Below, one piece after another: positions 49,986 through 59,359 of a DNA stretch of 64,000 nucleotides. Location of the stretch: the NCBI RefSeq assembly GCF_001422545.1, contig NZ_LMLE01000001.1, forward strand, positions 1,052,127 to 1,116,126, read 5' to 3'. Below the pieces are notes generated by a model. That model was not told the DNA's origin and made no database searches. It saw nothing but the letters and a program-made list of their open reading frames with translations. This stretch comes from Pedobacter sp. Leaf41. GTDB taxonomy: Bacteria; Bacteroidota; Bacteroidia; Sphingobacteriales; Sphingobacteriaceae. The translations under genes were made by a program, and so were the position numbers. Position 1 is the stretch's first letter. Each line of letters opens with the position of its first letter.

Positions 49986-50891
49986 ATGAAATTTGAGGTT
50001 ACAATTCTTGGAAGCAGTTCGGCAACTCCTGTTTTTAATAGGAATCCATCAGCGCAGCTTGTAAATTGTAATGAAAAATTTTATTTAATTGATTGTGGTG
50101 AAGGTACACAACAGCAGCTCACCAAGTACAACTTAAAAGCGGCAAGAATCGACCATATTTTCATTAGCCATTTGCATGGCGATCATTATTTCGGTTTGAT
50201 TGGTTTACTTTCCAGCTTACATTTAAACGGCCGAACAAAATCAATGCAAATTTTCGGACCGAAACCACTTTTAGAAATTCTAGAGATTCAGTTTAAATAC
50301 TCAGATACGATTTTAAGATATCCGCTGGAATTTTTCCCCATCGAAGCAGATGTATCAAAGCAAATATTTGAAAATCAAGATTTGATAGTGGAAACGATTG
50401 TACTCAACCATCGCATTCCGACAACAGGTTTTATTTTTAAGCAAAAGCCGAGACAACGTAAGTTGATTAAAGAGAAAACAGATGAAATTCCGATGGCTTA
50501 TTACACTGCCTTGAAAAAAGGAGTTGATGTTGAATTGCCTGATGGACAGGTTTTAAATAGTGAAGACTACACTACGCCTGCAGATCCGCCGAGATGTTAT
50601 GCTTACTGTTCTGATACAAAGTTTGATGAACGCTACTTTTCAAGCATCAAAGGCTGTGATACCTTATATCATGAAGCTACCTTTATGCATGAGCTTTTAG
50701 ATAGGGCAAATGAAACTCACCATACTACTGCGCTACAAGCAGGAGAGGTGGCTAAAATCAATGGAGTGGAGAAATTACTGATCGGTCATTTCTCTTCTCG
50801 TTACAAAACGCTTCAAATGTTATTGGAAGAAACCCAATCTGTTTTTGAAAATACTGAGCTAGCCATTGAGGGAAGAACCTTCCAGTTGTAA
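49986..50891 (+). CDS. rnz: Ribonuclease Z
   Basis: 301 residues of the MBL-fold tRNA 3'-processing nuclease. FHSHLHGDHYFGLIG-type motif (ISHLHGDHYFGLIGLLSS) binds two zincs; LGSSSATPVFNRNPSAQLV near the start, CYAYCSDTKFDERYF and EATFMHEL..AHHTTALQAGEVAKINGVEKLLIGHFSSRY-type C-terminus are diagnostic. It cuts the 3' trailer of tRNA precursors, which matters here because the tRNA-Ser gene in the window lacks an encoded CCA. Confidence 0.95.
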   Translation: MKFEVTILGSSSATPVFNRNPSAQLVNCNEKFYLIDCGEGTQQQLTKYNLKAARIDHIFISHLHGDHYFGLIGLLSSLHLNGRTKSMQIFGPKPLLEILEIQFKYSDTILRYPLEFFPIEADVSKQIFENQDLIVETIVLNHRIPTTGFIFKQKPRQRKLIKEKTDEIPMAYYTALKKGVDVELPDGQVLNSEDYTTPADPPRCYAYCSDTKFDERYFSSIKGCDTLYHEATFMHELLDRANETHHTTALQAGEVAKINGVEKLLIGHFSSRYKTLQMLLEETQSVFENTELAIEGRTFQL

Positions 50892-51024
50892 ACCAGAAAA
50901 ATTTTTTAAACCTTATTGCAGCGGTATCCTGTTAATTTTTTCTGTTAAAAAATTTAACGGAAAGAAGGAAAACGAGCTTAAATATTTGTACTTCAATTGC
51001 TTTTCTACATATTTTCAACGAAAA

Positions 51025-51053
51025 AAGCCTTACAACTTAAAATTGCAAGGCTT
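51025..51053 (-). terminator. Terminator of the MCE gene
   Basis: AAGCCTT..CAA and TTG..AAGGCTT form an interrupted stem-loop; the A-run before it (51021-51026) gives a T-run on the minus strand, right after the MCE gene stop at 51073. Confidence 0.7.
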
Positions 51054-51072
51054 CTCACTTTTATAGAATAGA

Positions 51073-52026
51073 CTATTTGTCTTTTTTGTTTCCACCACCA
51101 AATACTGAGAAATGAACGTAGCGCTTAGGATTTGCTTTCAAATCTATCATCAACTCATCCAGATTTTTAGATGCATTATTTAGGTTCTGATACATTTTAT
51201 CATCATTTAATAATAATCCCAAACTCCCTTTTCCATCTTTAATACCAGAAATTACACTTTGTAAATCGGCAATAGCATTATTGGCATTATCTAACGTTTG
51301 TTTAAAATTAGCAGCAGCAAACTTATCTGTAACTGTATTTATATTGGTTAGTATGTCGCTAATTTTTTGATTGTTATTGTTTAAGTTGGCAGTAATACCT
51401 TCAACATTCTTAAAAATAGCTTCGATGCGGGCACTTTCTGATCCTACTAAACCATCAACTTTTTTCGAGGTTGTTTCTAATGAAGCTAAAGTTCCTGCAA
51501 TACTATTAAAGCTTTTGTCAACATTTTTCTGGAAATTTGGATTCAAGATAGAATTCACACTACTTAAAATGGAATCCATTTTGCCAATAATTAGTTCAGC
51601 TTTCTTCTGTACAGGCTGAACTTGTTCCATCAAGCCTTTTTCTACGTTTGCATTTAATGTATAGCCATCTTCAGCCATTTTTTTCGAGTTACCCAACGAC
51701 ATTACAATTGCCTTGCTACCTAAAAGGTCAGTTCCCTCTAATCTAGCGATACTATTTTCTGGAATATCATATTTGCTATTGATACTCAAAGTAGCCAAAA
51801 TAGTTCCACCGGGTTCTAGCTGTAGTTTAGCAACCCGACCGATTTGGTATCCATTGATTAAAACAGGTTTAGAAACGGTTAATCCGTCTACTCTCGTATA
51901 CCTTGCAAACAAGGTAGTTTCGCTAGAAAAAATGGAATTACCTTTTAAAAAATTGTATCCTATAATGAGTAAAGCGATGGCAAATGCTGCTAAAATACCT
52001 ACTTTGGTTTCGTTTTTAATCTTCAT
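51073..52026 (-). CDS. MCE/MlaD family protein
   Basis: 317 residues: an N-terminal membrane anchor (VGILAAFAIALLIIGYNFL), one MCE domain (TTLFARYTRVDGLTVSKPVLINGYQIGRVAKLQLEPGGTILATLSINSKYDIPENSIARLEGTDLLGSKAIVM) and a long helical C-terminus (residues 130-300). It should be the substrate-binding subunit of a phospholipid or lipid ABC transport system in the periplasm. The permease and ATPase (MlaE, MlaF) are not next to it in this window. Monocistronic. Confidence 0.92.
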   Translation of the reverse strand: MKIKNETKVGILAAFAIALLIIGYNFLKGNSIFSSETTLFARYTRVDGLTVSKPVLINGYQIGRVAKLQLEPGGTILATLSINSKYDIPENSIARLEGTDLLGSKAIVMSLGNSKKMAEDGYTLNANVEKGLMEQVQPVQKKAELIIGKMDSILSSVNSILNPNFQKNVDKSFNSIAGTLASLETTSKKVDGLVGSESARIEAIFKNVEGITANLNNNNQKISDILTNINTVTDKFAAANFKQTLDNANNAIADLQSVISGIKDGKGSLGLLLNDDKMYQNLNNASKNLDELMIDLKANPKRYVHFSVFGGGNKKDK

Positions 52027-52196
52027 GAGTGTTTATCTTTGACGGATACAAGCGGTAAAATTAGTAATTATTACTTGTCCGAGGCGTAATTCTTTAATTT
52101 ATGGTGCAAATATATGTTGTTATTACATAATGCTTACACAGTTATTTTTGTTTGGTGAATAAGTGGTTTTATATCATTTAAAAACTAATTCTACTA

Positions 52197-52973
52197 TTAT
52201 TTTACCTCAACAGATTTTTTGTAGCTCTTAATTGCAGCCAATATCGAATCTGCAATTTCATTCTGACCTTTTTCAGAGTTGATGTATTTCTCTTCTTCTT
52301 TATTCGATATAAACCCAACTTCAGTTAACACGGCTGGCATTCCACATCTTTGAAGCACCAAAACTCCCTGTTCTTTAACCCCCCGGCTTGCTCTTTTATC
52401 TCTGCTGATGTAACTTGTTTGAATGAGTTTCGCAAATTTAATGCTTTTATCTCGAAACGTATTTTTTAGTAAAGATAAAAGAATGAACGTCCCCGGATTA
52501 TTTGGATCGTAACCATCGTATTTGCTTTTATAATTTTTCTCCAGTTTAATATCGGCATTTTCTCTAATCGCAGCATCTTGTTCCTTTAATCTATGCGATC
52601 CTGCAACAAGTGTTTCGGCACCTTTTATGTGTTTATTTCCCGGAGGCATCGAATTGCAATGAATGGAGATAAAAAGATCAGCATTGGCATCATTGGCAAT
52701 TTCAGCCCGTTTATATAAGTCCACATCAACATCCTTCGTTCGGGTGTAAATTACTTTAACGTCTGGTAATTCTGCCTTTAACTTTGCGCCTAATTTAAGG
52801 GCAACTTTTAATGCAATCGCTTTTTCGGTAGAAAAACTTCCAGATGCACCGGGCTTTTTACCTCCATGACCAGGGTCGATAACAATTGTCTTGATTTTAT
52901 ACCCTTGAGCAATAGAGTGGCTTGGGATGAAAGGAAATATTAAAAGTAGAAAGGCTAGAAGTTTGATCTTCAT
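52197..52973 (-). CDS. N-acetylmuramoyl-L-alanine amidase (Amidase_3), copy A
   Basis: 258 residues with a signal peptide (MKIKLLAFLLLIFPFIPSHSIA). The zinc-binding Amidase_3 domain has VIDPGHGGKKPG, ISIHCNSMP and the C-terminal catalytic VLTEVGFISN. It hydrolyses the bond between muramic acid and the stem peptide in the periplasm, useful for cell separation. Its start is 21 bases after the stop of the larger copy; the two share a common core (YKIKTIVID.GHGGK) and look like a tandem duplication. Confidence 0.92.
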   Translation of the reverse strand: MKIKLLAFLLLIFPFIPSHSIAQGYKIKTIVIDPGHGGKKPGASGSFSTEKAIALKVALKLGAKLKAELPDVKVIYTRTKDVDVDLYKRAEIANDANADLFISIHCNSMPPGNKHIKGAETLVAGSHRLKEQDAAIRENADIKLEKNYKSKYDGYDPNNPGTFILLSLLKNTFRDKSIKFAKLIQTSYISRDKRASRGVKEQGVLVLQRCGMPAVLTEVGFISNKEEEKYINSEKGQNEIADSILAAIKSYKKSVEVK

Positions 52974-52994
52974 TTTGATAGGGATGGGGGTAGA

Positions 52995-53858
52995 TTAGAA
53001 AGATGTTTCGGCAATACGTTTATAGTTTTTAATCGCTTTAATTATTCCATTAACAATTTCTGTTTGACCTTCTGCAGAGTTCATATAATCTTCCTCATCG
53101 GGATTACTTACAAAACCAATTTCAGTTAAAACTGCAGGCATTGATGCTCTTGCTAATACTGCTAAACTTTTTTCCTGCACGCCGCGGTTAATTCTACCAG
53201 CACTGATATATTCTTGCTGTAAAAGTGACGCAAATTTTAAACTTCTTTCTCTATTGGTTTGTTTCATCAAAGAAAGCATAATGTCATTCTCAGGTGTATT
53301 GGCAATAAAACCTTCATAGTTTTTCTGATAATTATCCTCCAAAAACATCGAAGCATTTTCCCTTTTGATTACTTCATCTTGCTCTCCTAAACGTCCTGTA
53401 CCAGATACAAAGGTTTCAGTGCCCCGTGTAGAGGTGCTTTTCGAAACGACAGAACGGTAAACAGGAACTTTTCTACCCTTAACTTTTTTATAATAATCAA
53501 CCACTTTCGATACCCTTACCGGCATATCATTTAAGTGAATAGATATAAATAAATCAGCTTTTGCATTATTAGCGATGTTGATGCGTTCGTACAATGGAAT
53601 GAAAACGTCAGTTTGCCTCGTGTAAATTACTTTAATATCTTTAATACTATCTTGAAGTGCTTTACCCAAGTTAAGTGCTGTTTTTAAAGCAACATCTTTT
53701 TCTCTAGAATAAACACCATGCGTGGCGCCATCCTTTCCTCCATGACCAGCGTCGATTACGATTGTTTTAATTTTATATTCTTGCGCAAAGGCTTGATTAT
53801 CAATTGTATTGAATAAAGCAATACAAATAATAAATGTTAAAATGGTTTTAAGATACAT
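52995..53858 (-). CDS. N-acetylmuramoyl-L-alanine amidase (Amidase_3), copy B with insertion
   Basis: About 287 residues if started at ATG 53858. The signal is then LKTILTFIICIALFNTIDNQAFA; a frame reaches back to 53924 but would overlap the TATTTTTG promoter box, so the long form is unlikely (an ATG at 53903 is also possible). Motifs VIDAGHGGKDG, ISIHLNDMP and VLTEIGFVSN are intact. Compared with copy A it has about 25 extra residues (VSKVVDYYKKVKGRKVPVYR...) between HxN and the GTETFVSG segment. Amidase with cell-wall role; the insertion may control access. Confidence 0.9.
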   Translation of the reverse strand: MYLKTILTFIICIALFNTIDNQAFAQEYKIKTIVIDAGHGGKDGATHGVYSREKDVALKTALNLGKALQDSIKDIKVIYTRQTDVFIPLYERINIANNAKADLFISIHLNDMPVRVSKVVDYYKKVKGRKVPVYRSVVSKSTSTRGTETFVSGTGRLGEQDEVIKRENASMFLEDNYQKNYEGFIANTPENDIMLSLMKQTNRERSLKFASLLQQEYISAGRINRGVQEKSLAVLARASMPAVLTEIGFVSNPDEEDYMNSAEGQTEIVNGIIKAIKNYKRIAETSF

Positions 53859-53908
53859 CAATGGTATATTTTTCACTAATTTTGAACGTTTTTGATTAAA
53901 CATTTGTG

Positions 53909-53916
53909 CAAAAATA
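53909..53916 (-). promoter_or_regulatory. Candidate -7 box of the amidase operon
   Basis: TATTTTTG on the minus strand fits TAnnTTTG, with RNA start expected near 53903, so the amidase start at 53858 gets a leader of about 45 nt. Confidence 0.5.
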
Positions 53917-53932
53917 ACATTCAAATACGAAT

Positions 53933-56590
53933 TTGAAACTCCTTACTAGCTCTATTTTACTAATTTCTGTCATTTTATTAACACATGGTGTTAGTAAAGC
54001 TAACGCATTTTCTTCTTTTTCATTGCAACAAATCATCCAGCAAGACACATCAAAAAGAGATACATCTAAAAAAGCATCTCCAAATAATAGTGGTTTGGAT
54101 CAAAAAGTAGAGTATCGGGCCGATTCAGTTCGTTTCAGCAAAAACAAGAGTATCATATACATGTATGGAAACGCCAGGGTAAATTATGGCGATTTCGAAC
54201 TCGATGCAGATTATATCCGTTACGATTCGCAAAATAAACTGATTTTTGCCAGTGGAAGAACGGATCCAAAAACTAATAGATATGTTGGTAAACCTATTTT
54301 TAAATCGGGAACCGATGGCTCTGCAATAGCCGATTCACTTTATTATAATTCTGAAAGTACTAAGGCAAAAGTTTACGGTGTATTCTCTGAGCAGGAGGGT
54401 GGTTTTTTCTCCGGCGGACAAAGTAAAAAACAAATTGATGATGAGTTGCACATCAAAAATGTAATGTACAGTACCTGTAATTTGCCTCATCCTCACTTCG
54501 GGATTTTGATTACAAAAGGTATTGCCACGGAAAAGCAGATTATAAGTGGACCAATGTACATGGTTTTTGAAGGTGTACCTACGCCTATAGGTTTACCCTT
54601 TGCATTTTTTCCTAAACCAAATAAAAGAACTTCAGGCATAATTTTACCAAGTCCTGGTGAGGATGCAACACGTGGTTTCTTTTTACAAAATGGAGGTTAC
54701 TACCTTGGTTTAAATGATTACTGGGATGCCAAACTTCTTGGAAGTATTTACACGAATGGTTCATACGAGACCAATTTGACCAGTAACTACATCAAAAGAT
54801 ATAAATTTAGCGGAAACATAGGTATTAGCTACAATAGTGTGAAAAATGGTTTAGAGGGCACTGAAGCTTTCGAGAATCCTAACAAGGATTTTAGCATTAG
54901 ATGGTCGCACTCCCAAAACGCAAACGCCAACCCCGGAACAACTTTTAGTGCCAGTGTTAACGTTACTTCAAGTAGCTATTACACCAATAGTCCTGCTAAT
55001 TTGAACTACGATTTAAATGCGATTGCAAACAATACCACCAATAGTAGTATTAGTTATTCCAAAACTTTTTCCAACAATATGAATTATTCGTTATCGATGA
55101 CGAGTAATCAGACCTTGCGTACAAGGGACGTATCGATTAGGCTGCCCGATGCAACTTTTAACGTGCCAACTTTCAGTCCATTCGATTCAAAAAATCGATT
55201 GGGAGAGCAAAAATGGTATCAAAAAATTACCATTGGATATGCTTTGCAAGGAACAAATGCCATAGATACAAAGGATAGTTTACTGTTTCAAAACGACGGT
55301 TTAAAGCGGTTGAGATCTGGTTTCAGTCACAGCATTCCTATAAATATGTCGTTTACAGCTTTAAAATATCTAAACTTCTCTTTGGGTGGTAGCTATAACG
55401 AGGTTTGGAATTTTCAACATATCAATAAAAGATTTACCAGTTTCGATGATGGAACCTATACAGAAAGGATAGATACGCTCAGTGGTTTCAAACGGGCCGG
55501 AAGTTATAGTCTTTCCACCAGTATGTCTACTAAAATTTATGGTCAAAAGAAGTTTAAGAACCTGGGGAACATTATGGCTATGCGCCACGTAATTACACCT
55601 AACGTTTCATTTAATTATTCGCCAGATTTTACTAAAGCAGGTAGAGGTCCTTTTTTGGCTGCAATTGATCAAAATGGGAAAGAAATAAGAGATACTTATC
55701 AGCAGCCGTTAACCTATTCTGTTTTCCAGGGGATGGCTTATCAAGGTTCTTTTCCAGGCAAGGCTGCCGCTATAGGCTTTGGTGTGGATAATACGGTGGA
55801 ATTAAAAGTTAAATCGAGCAAAGATACCACTGGTACCGGAGAGCGAAAAATTCCAATTATTCAAGGTTTAAGTATTTCTGGTTCTTATAATTTTCTGGCT
55901 CCGAGAAATAAACTTTCTACCTTGAGTTTTAACGGTCGATCTCAGTTTACAGATAAATTAGGAATTAATTACAATGGTACGTTCGATCCTTATGATTTGG
56001 ATGAAAGTATAGATCCTGTTACCGGACAAAGAACCTTTACGCGAAGCAATAATTTCACCTTGAGGAGAGGTGGCCGCTTAGCCAGATTAACAAACATCGG
56101 CTTCTCATTCGATTACAGCTTAAATCCGGATGCATTGAAAAAGAAAAATGAAGCCAATGATAAATTGAGCGAAACGGCAAAGGAAAAAGGCCTATCGCCA
56201 TTGCAATCAGAACAATTGGCTGCCATCAGCAGAGATCCAAACGCGTTTGTAGATTTCAATATTCCCTGGAATTTCTCATTCTCTTACAGTTTTCAATACA
56301 GTAACGATTTTGGCGTAAGCACAACAAGTAATACGCTAAACTTTAATGGAGATTTTAATCTGACACCTAAATGGAAATTTACTTTTAATTCAGGTTATGA
56401 TTTTCAGAATAATGGTTTAACACCAATGAACATAGGGATTTACCGCGACTTACATTGTTGGGATATGAGTGTGAATTGGGTTCCTTATGGTGCTTATAAG
56501 AGTTATTCCGTAACCTTAAAGGTTAAAGCATCAATTCTTCAAGATTTAAAATTGAGCAAAAGACAAGGTTTCTACAATACATACCAGTAA
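53933..56590 (+). CDS. lptD: LPS-assembly protein LptD-like outer-membrane protein
   Basis: 885 residues. A signal peptide (KLLTSSILLISVILLTHGVSKANA) starts at a TTG; no ATG precedes the signal, and the next would remove it. The OstA/LptA-like periplasmic domain (VEYRADSVRFSKNKSIIYMYGNARVNYGDFELDADYIRYDSQNK) is followed by the C-terminal barrel (FFPKPNKRTSGIILPSPGEDATRGFFLQNGGYYLGLNDYWD; CWDMSVNWVPYGAYKSYSVTLKVKASILQDLKL). It inserts LPS in the outer leaflet. It is divergent from the amidases and nearly abuts cinA (3 bases). Confidence 0.92.
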   Translation: MKLLTSSILLISVILLTHGVSKANAFSSFSLQQIIQQDTSKRDTSKKASPNNSGLDQKVEYRADSVRFSKNKSIIYMYGNARVNYGDFELDADYIRYDSQNKLIFASGRTDPKTNRYVGKPIFKSGTDGSAIADSLYYNSESTKAKVYGVFSEQEGGFFSGGQSKKQIDDELHIKNVMYSTCNLPHPHFGILITKGIATEKQIISGPMYMVFEGVPTPIGLPFAFFPKPNKRTSGIILPSPGEDATRGFFLQNGGYYLGLNDYWDAKLLGSIYTNGSYETNLTSNYIKRYKFSGNIGISYNSVKNGLEGTEAFENPNKDFSIRWSHSQNANANPGTTFSASVNVTSSSYYTNSPANLNYDLNAIANNTTNSSISYSKTFSNNMNYSLSMTSNQTLRTRDVSIRLPDATFNVPTFSPFDSKNRLGEQKWYQKITIGYALQGTNAIDTKDSLLFQNDGLKRLRSGFSHSIPINMSFTALKYLNFSLGGSYNEVWNFQHINKRFTSFDDGTYTERIDTLSGFKRAGSYSLSTSMSTKIYGQKKFKNLGNIMAMRHVITPNVSFNYSPDFTKAGRGPFLAAIDQNGKEIRDTYQQPLTYSVFQGMAYQGSFPGKAAAIGFGVDNTVELKVKSSKDTTGTGERKIPIIQGLSISGSYNFLAPRNKLSTLSFNGRSQFTDKLGINYNGTFDPYDLDESIDPVTGQRTFTRSNNFTLRRGGRLARLTNIGFSFDYSLNPDALKKKNEANDKLSETAKEKGLSPLQSEQLAAISRDPNAFVDFNIPWNFSFSYSFQYSNDFGVSTTSNTLNFNGDFNLTPKWKFTFNSGYDFQNNGLTPMNIGIYRDLHCWDMSVNWVPYGAYKSYSVTLKVKASILQDLKLSKRQGFYNTYQ

Positions 56591-56593
56591 ATT

Positions 56594-57847
56594 ATGCTAG
56601 CTGAAATTATAACCATTGGCGATGAAATTCTTATCGGCCAAATTGTTGATACCAATTCGGCCTGGATGGCTAAACAATTAAATTTAATTGGCGTTTCGGT
56701 TAAACAAATCACATCGGTTTCTGATGATGAACAACATATTTTATCTGCTTTAGCTGATGCTGAAACCAGAGCAGACATCATTTTAATAACTGGTGGTTTG
56801 GGTCCGACGAAAGATGATATTACCAAGAAAACTTTGGCTAAATATTTCGATATGGGTTTCAGAAACGATGCCGGAGCCTTAGAAATGGTTCGTCAGATTT
56901 TCGAGAAATTCAAACGCCCTTTGTTGGATATTAACATCCAGCAAGCTGATGTACCAGATGGTTGCGAAGTGATCGTTAATAAAAACGGAACCGCTCCATG
57001 CATGTGGTTTGAGCAGTACGATAAGATTTTTGTGTCAATGCCTGGAGTTCCGTACGAAATGATGTATTTAATGGACGATGAAGTATTGCCAAGAATTAAA
57101 TCCCGATTTAAGTTGCCGTCAATTGTACACAAAACTATTCTGACGGCTAATATTGGTGAATCTTTTTTAGCCAAGGAAATTGAAGAAATCGAAGATAGTT
57201 TGCCGCCGCATGTTAAGCTTGCATATTTACCTAAATTAGGCCAGGTGCGTTTGCGTTTATCTGCCAAGGGCGATAATGAATTGACCTTGAAGGCTGAAGT
57301 TGAAGTTTATGCTCAACAGATTATCGCAAAAATTAAAAAGTTTGTTGTAATTGATGAAGATCTCCCGCTCGAGCAGGCTATTCTTAATCTAATGAAATCG
57401 AAAGGTTTGACATTATCTACCGCAGAAAGTTGCACCGGTGGCTATATTGCCCATTTGATTACTCAACATCCTGGCTGTTCATCTGTGTATTGGGGTGGAG
57501 CTGTGGCCTATGCCTACGAACTGAAAGAATCGATCCTGGGTGTTAAAGAAGTTACCTTATCTAAATTTGGTGCTGTGAGTGAAGAAACGGTTACCGAAAT
57601 GGCCGAAGGCGCAATTAAACATTTCAAAACTGATTATGCTATTGCAGTAAGTGGTATAGCCGGACCCGATGGTGGTACCGAAGATAAGCCTGTTGGAACG
57701 GTATGGATTGCGATCTCATCAAAGAATAAAACAGTTGCTAAAGTGTTTAATTTCAGTAACAAACGCCTTCAAAACATCGAACGTTCGGCTGCATCAGCAT
57801 TGATGATGTTATTAAATCTACTTAGGGAAGACTTTTACAACGAATAA
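56594..57847 (+). CDS. cinA: CinA family nicotinamide-nucleotide amidase
   Basis: 417 residues: N-terminal MoCF/COG1058 domain (AEIITIGDEILIGQIVDTNSAWMAKQLN; LITGGLGPTKDDITKKTLA; GVPYEMMYLM) and C-terminal CinA domain (TLSTAESCTGGYIAHLITQHPGCSSVYWGGAVAYAYELKESILGV; AVSGIAGPDGGTEDKPVGTVWIA). This two-domain form hydrolyses ADP-ribose-type compounds and deamidates NMN for NAD salvage. It starts 3 bases after lptD ends, so co-transcription is likely. Confidence 0.95.
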   Translation: MLAEIITIGDEILIGQIVDTNSAWMAKQLNLIGVSVKQITSVSDDEQHILSALADAETRADIILITGGLGPTKDDITKKTLAKYFDMGFRNDAGALEMVRQIFEKFKRPLLDINIQQADVPDGCEVIVNKNGTAPCMWFEQYDKIFVSMPGVPYEMMYLMDDEVLPRIKSRFKLPSIVHKTILTANIGESFLAKEIEEIEDSLPPHVKLAYLPKLGQVRLRLSAKGDNELTLKAEVEVYAQQIIAKIKKFVVIDEDLPLEQAILNLMKSKGLTLSTAESCTGGYIAHLITQHPGCSSVYWGGAVAYAYELKESILGVKEVTLSKFGAVSEETVTEMAEGAIKHFKTDYAIAVSGIAGPDGGTEDKPVGTVWIAISSKNKTVAKVFNFSNKRLQNIERSAASALMMLLNLLREDFYNE

Positions 57848-57853
57848 AAACTG

Positions 57854-57861
57854 TATTTTTG
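57854..57861 (+). promoter_or_regulatory. Candidate -7 box for the E2 gene
   Basis: TATTTTTG fits TAnnTTTG exactly, 33 bases before the E2 ATG. Confidence 0.45.
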
Positions 57862-57894
57862 TCGCAATACCAATATATAATACTGTAATTTAAT

Positions 57895-59244
57895 ATGGCT
57901 CAATACGAACTATTGTTACCAAAAATGGGTGAGAGTGTTGCCGAAGCAACCGTAATTAAATGGGTAAAACAAATTGGAGATTCAATTGATTTGGATGACA
58001 CAATTTTGGAAATTGCAACAGATAAAGTAGACTCTGAAGTACCTTCACCTGTTGCCGGTAAATTGGTAAAGCAATTATTTAAGGAAGATGAAGTTGCGCA
58101 AGTTGGTGATGTAATTGCTATTATTGAAACTGCAGGTGGTAGCGACGTTAAAACCGAAGAAGCTGCTCAACAAATTCCTGTTGTAGATGAAGAACAACCT
58201 CAAGACATTCCGGGCTTAGCAGAATTACAGCAAGAAAAAACATCTGAAGTGCAAGCTGATTTTGCTTCTTCAGAACGTTTTTATTCTCCTCTGGTAAAAA
58301 GCATAGCTTCTCAAGAAAATATTTCCATTGAAGAACTCGATTCAATAAAAGGCTCTGGTGCAGACGGCAGGCTCAACAAAGATGATTTATTAAATTATAT
58401 TTCAACCAGAAATGGTGGCCAAGCGAATGCCTCACCAACCATTTCAAATGTTCCTAATGAGCCGGTTGCTGAACCTATTGCCGTTTCAAAACAAGCACCG
58501 GTTGCAACTAAGACATCAACAACATCAGTTTCTGGGGGCGATGAAATTATTGAAATGGATAGAATGCGTAAACTTATTGCCGACCATATGGTGATGAGTA
58601 AAACGACCTCTCCACATGTAACTTCATTTGTTGAGGCCGATGTGACGAATATGGTTTTGTGGCGCAACAAAGTAAAAAATAGCTTTGAGAAACGTGAAAA
58701 TGAGAAAATAACATTTACGCCAATTTTTGTTGAAGCAGTAGCAAAGGCCATTAAAGACTTTCCAATGATTAACGTTTCTGTTAACGGAACGCAAATTATC
58801 AAGAAACGCGATATCAATATTGGTATGGCAGCAGCTTTGCCAAGTGGAAACCTCATTGTTCCAGTGATAAAAAATGCCGATCAGTTAAATTTAGTTGGTT
58901 TAACAAAAGCCGTTAATGATTTAGCTGCAAGAGCAAGAATTTCTAAACTTAAACCTGATGAAACACAAGGGGGAACTTTCACATTAACAAATGTTGGTTC
59001 ATTTGGAAACGTGATGGGCACACCCATTATAAACCAACCGCAAGTTGCTATTTTAGCTGTGGGGGCCATTAAAAAGAAACCTGCAGTGTTAGAAACTGAA
59101 CATGGTGATGTAATTGCAATTCGCCACATGATGTTCCTTTCCTTGTCTTACGATCATAGAGTTGTGGACGGTTCGTTAGGAGGGATGTTTGTGAGAAGAG
59201 TAGCTGATTACCTGGAGAACTGGGATTTTAACAGAGAAATTTAA
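57895..59244 (+). CDS. 2-oxoacid dehydrogenase E2 (dihydrolipoyl acyltransferase)
   Basis: 449 residues in the E2 order: lipoyl domain with the modified lysine K44 (EIATDKVDSEVPSP), flexible linker, peripheral subunit-binding domain (FYSPLVKSIASQENISIEELDSIKGSGADGRLNKDDLLNYI), second linker rich in Pro, Ala and Thr, and the catalytic domain ending in SYDHRVVDGSLGG. One lipoyl domain. It moves acyl groups to CoA; whether the substrate is pyruvate, 2-oxoglutarate or branched-chain 2-oxoacids cannot be decided, though no E1 or E3 gene is adjacent. Followed by a strong hairpin. Confidence 0.93.
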   Translation: MAQYELLLPKMGESVAEATVIKWVKQIGDSIDLDDTILEIATDKVDSEVPSPVAGKLVKQLFKEDEVAQVGDVIAIIETAGGSDVKTEEAAQQIPVVDEEQPQDIPGLAELQQEKTSEVQADFASSERFYSPLVKSIASQENISIEELDSIKGSGADGRLNKDDLLNYISTRNGGQANASPTISNVPNEPVAEPIAVSKQAPVATKTSTTSVSGGDEIIEMDRMRKLIADHMVMSKTTSPHVTSFVEADVTNMVLWRNKVKNSFEKRENEKITFTPIFVEAVAKAIKDFPMINVSVNGTQIIKKRDINIGMAAALPSGNLIVPVIKNADQLNLVGLTKAVNDLAARARISKLKPDETQGGTFTLTNVGSFGNVMGTPIINQPQVAILAVGAIKKKPAVLETEHGDVIAIRHMMFLSLSYDHRVVDGSLGGMFVRRVADYLENWDFNREI

Positions 59245-59254
59245 TTAGAATAAA

Positions 59255-59288
59255 AAGAAGTCAAGTTTTTCAAAACTTGACTTCTTTA
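59255..59288 (+). terminator. Terminator after the E2 gene
   Basis: AAGAAGTCAAGTTTT and AAAACTTGACTTCTT form a 13-15 bp stem around TC, followed by TTTAGTTTA. The centre is the same TTTTCAAAA found in the CCTCGTAG palindromes. Confidence 0.8.
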
Positions 59289-59321
59289 GTTTAAAACCAA
59301 ATCACGTTAATTCTGTTTTTT

Positions 59322-59352
59322 GACTAACGACTAACGACTAACGACTAACGAC
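59322..59352. repeat. Heptanucleotide tandem repeat before thioredoxin gene
   Basis: Four full copies of GACTAAC plus a partial GAC, ending 7 bases before the trxA-like ATG at 59360. Period 7 is not a multiple of 3, so TAA stops fall in all three plus frames, and TAG stops do the same on the minus strand. It takes up the usual ribosome-binding region, and a change in copy number would alter promoter-to-start spacing. Confidence 0.85.
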
Positions 59353-59359
59353 TTAAATT

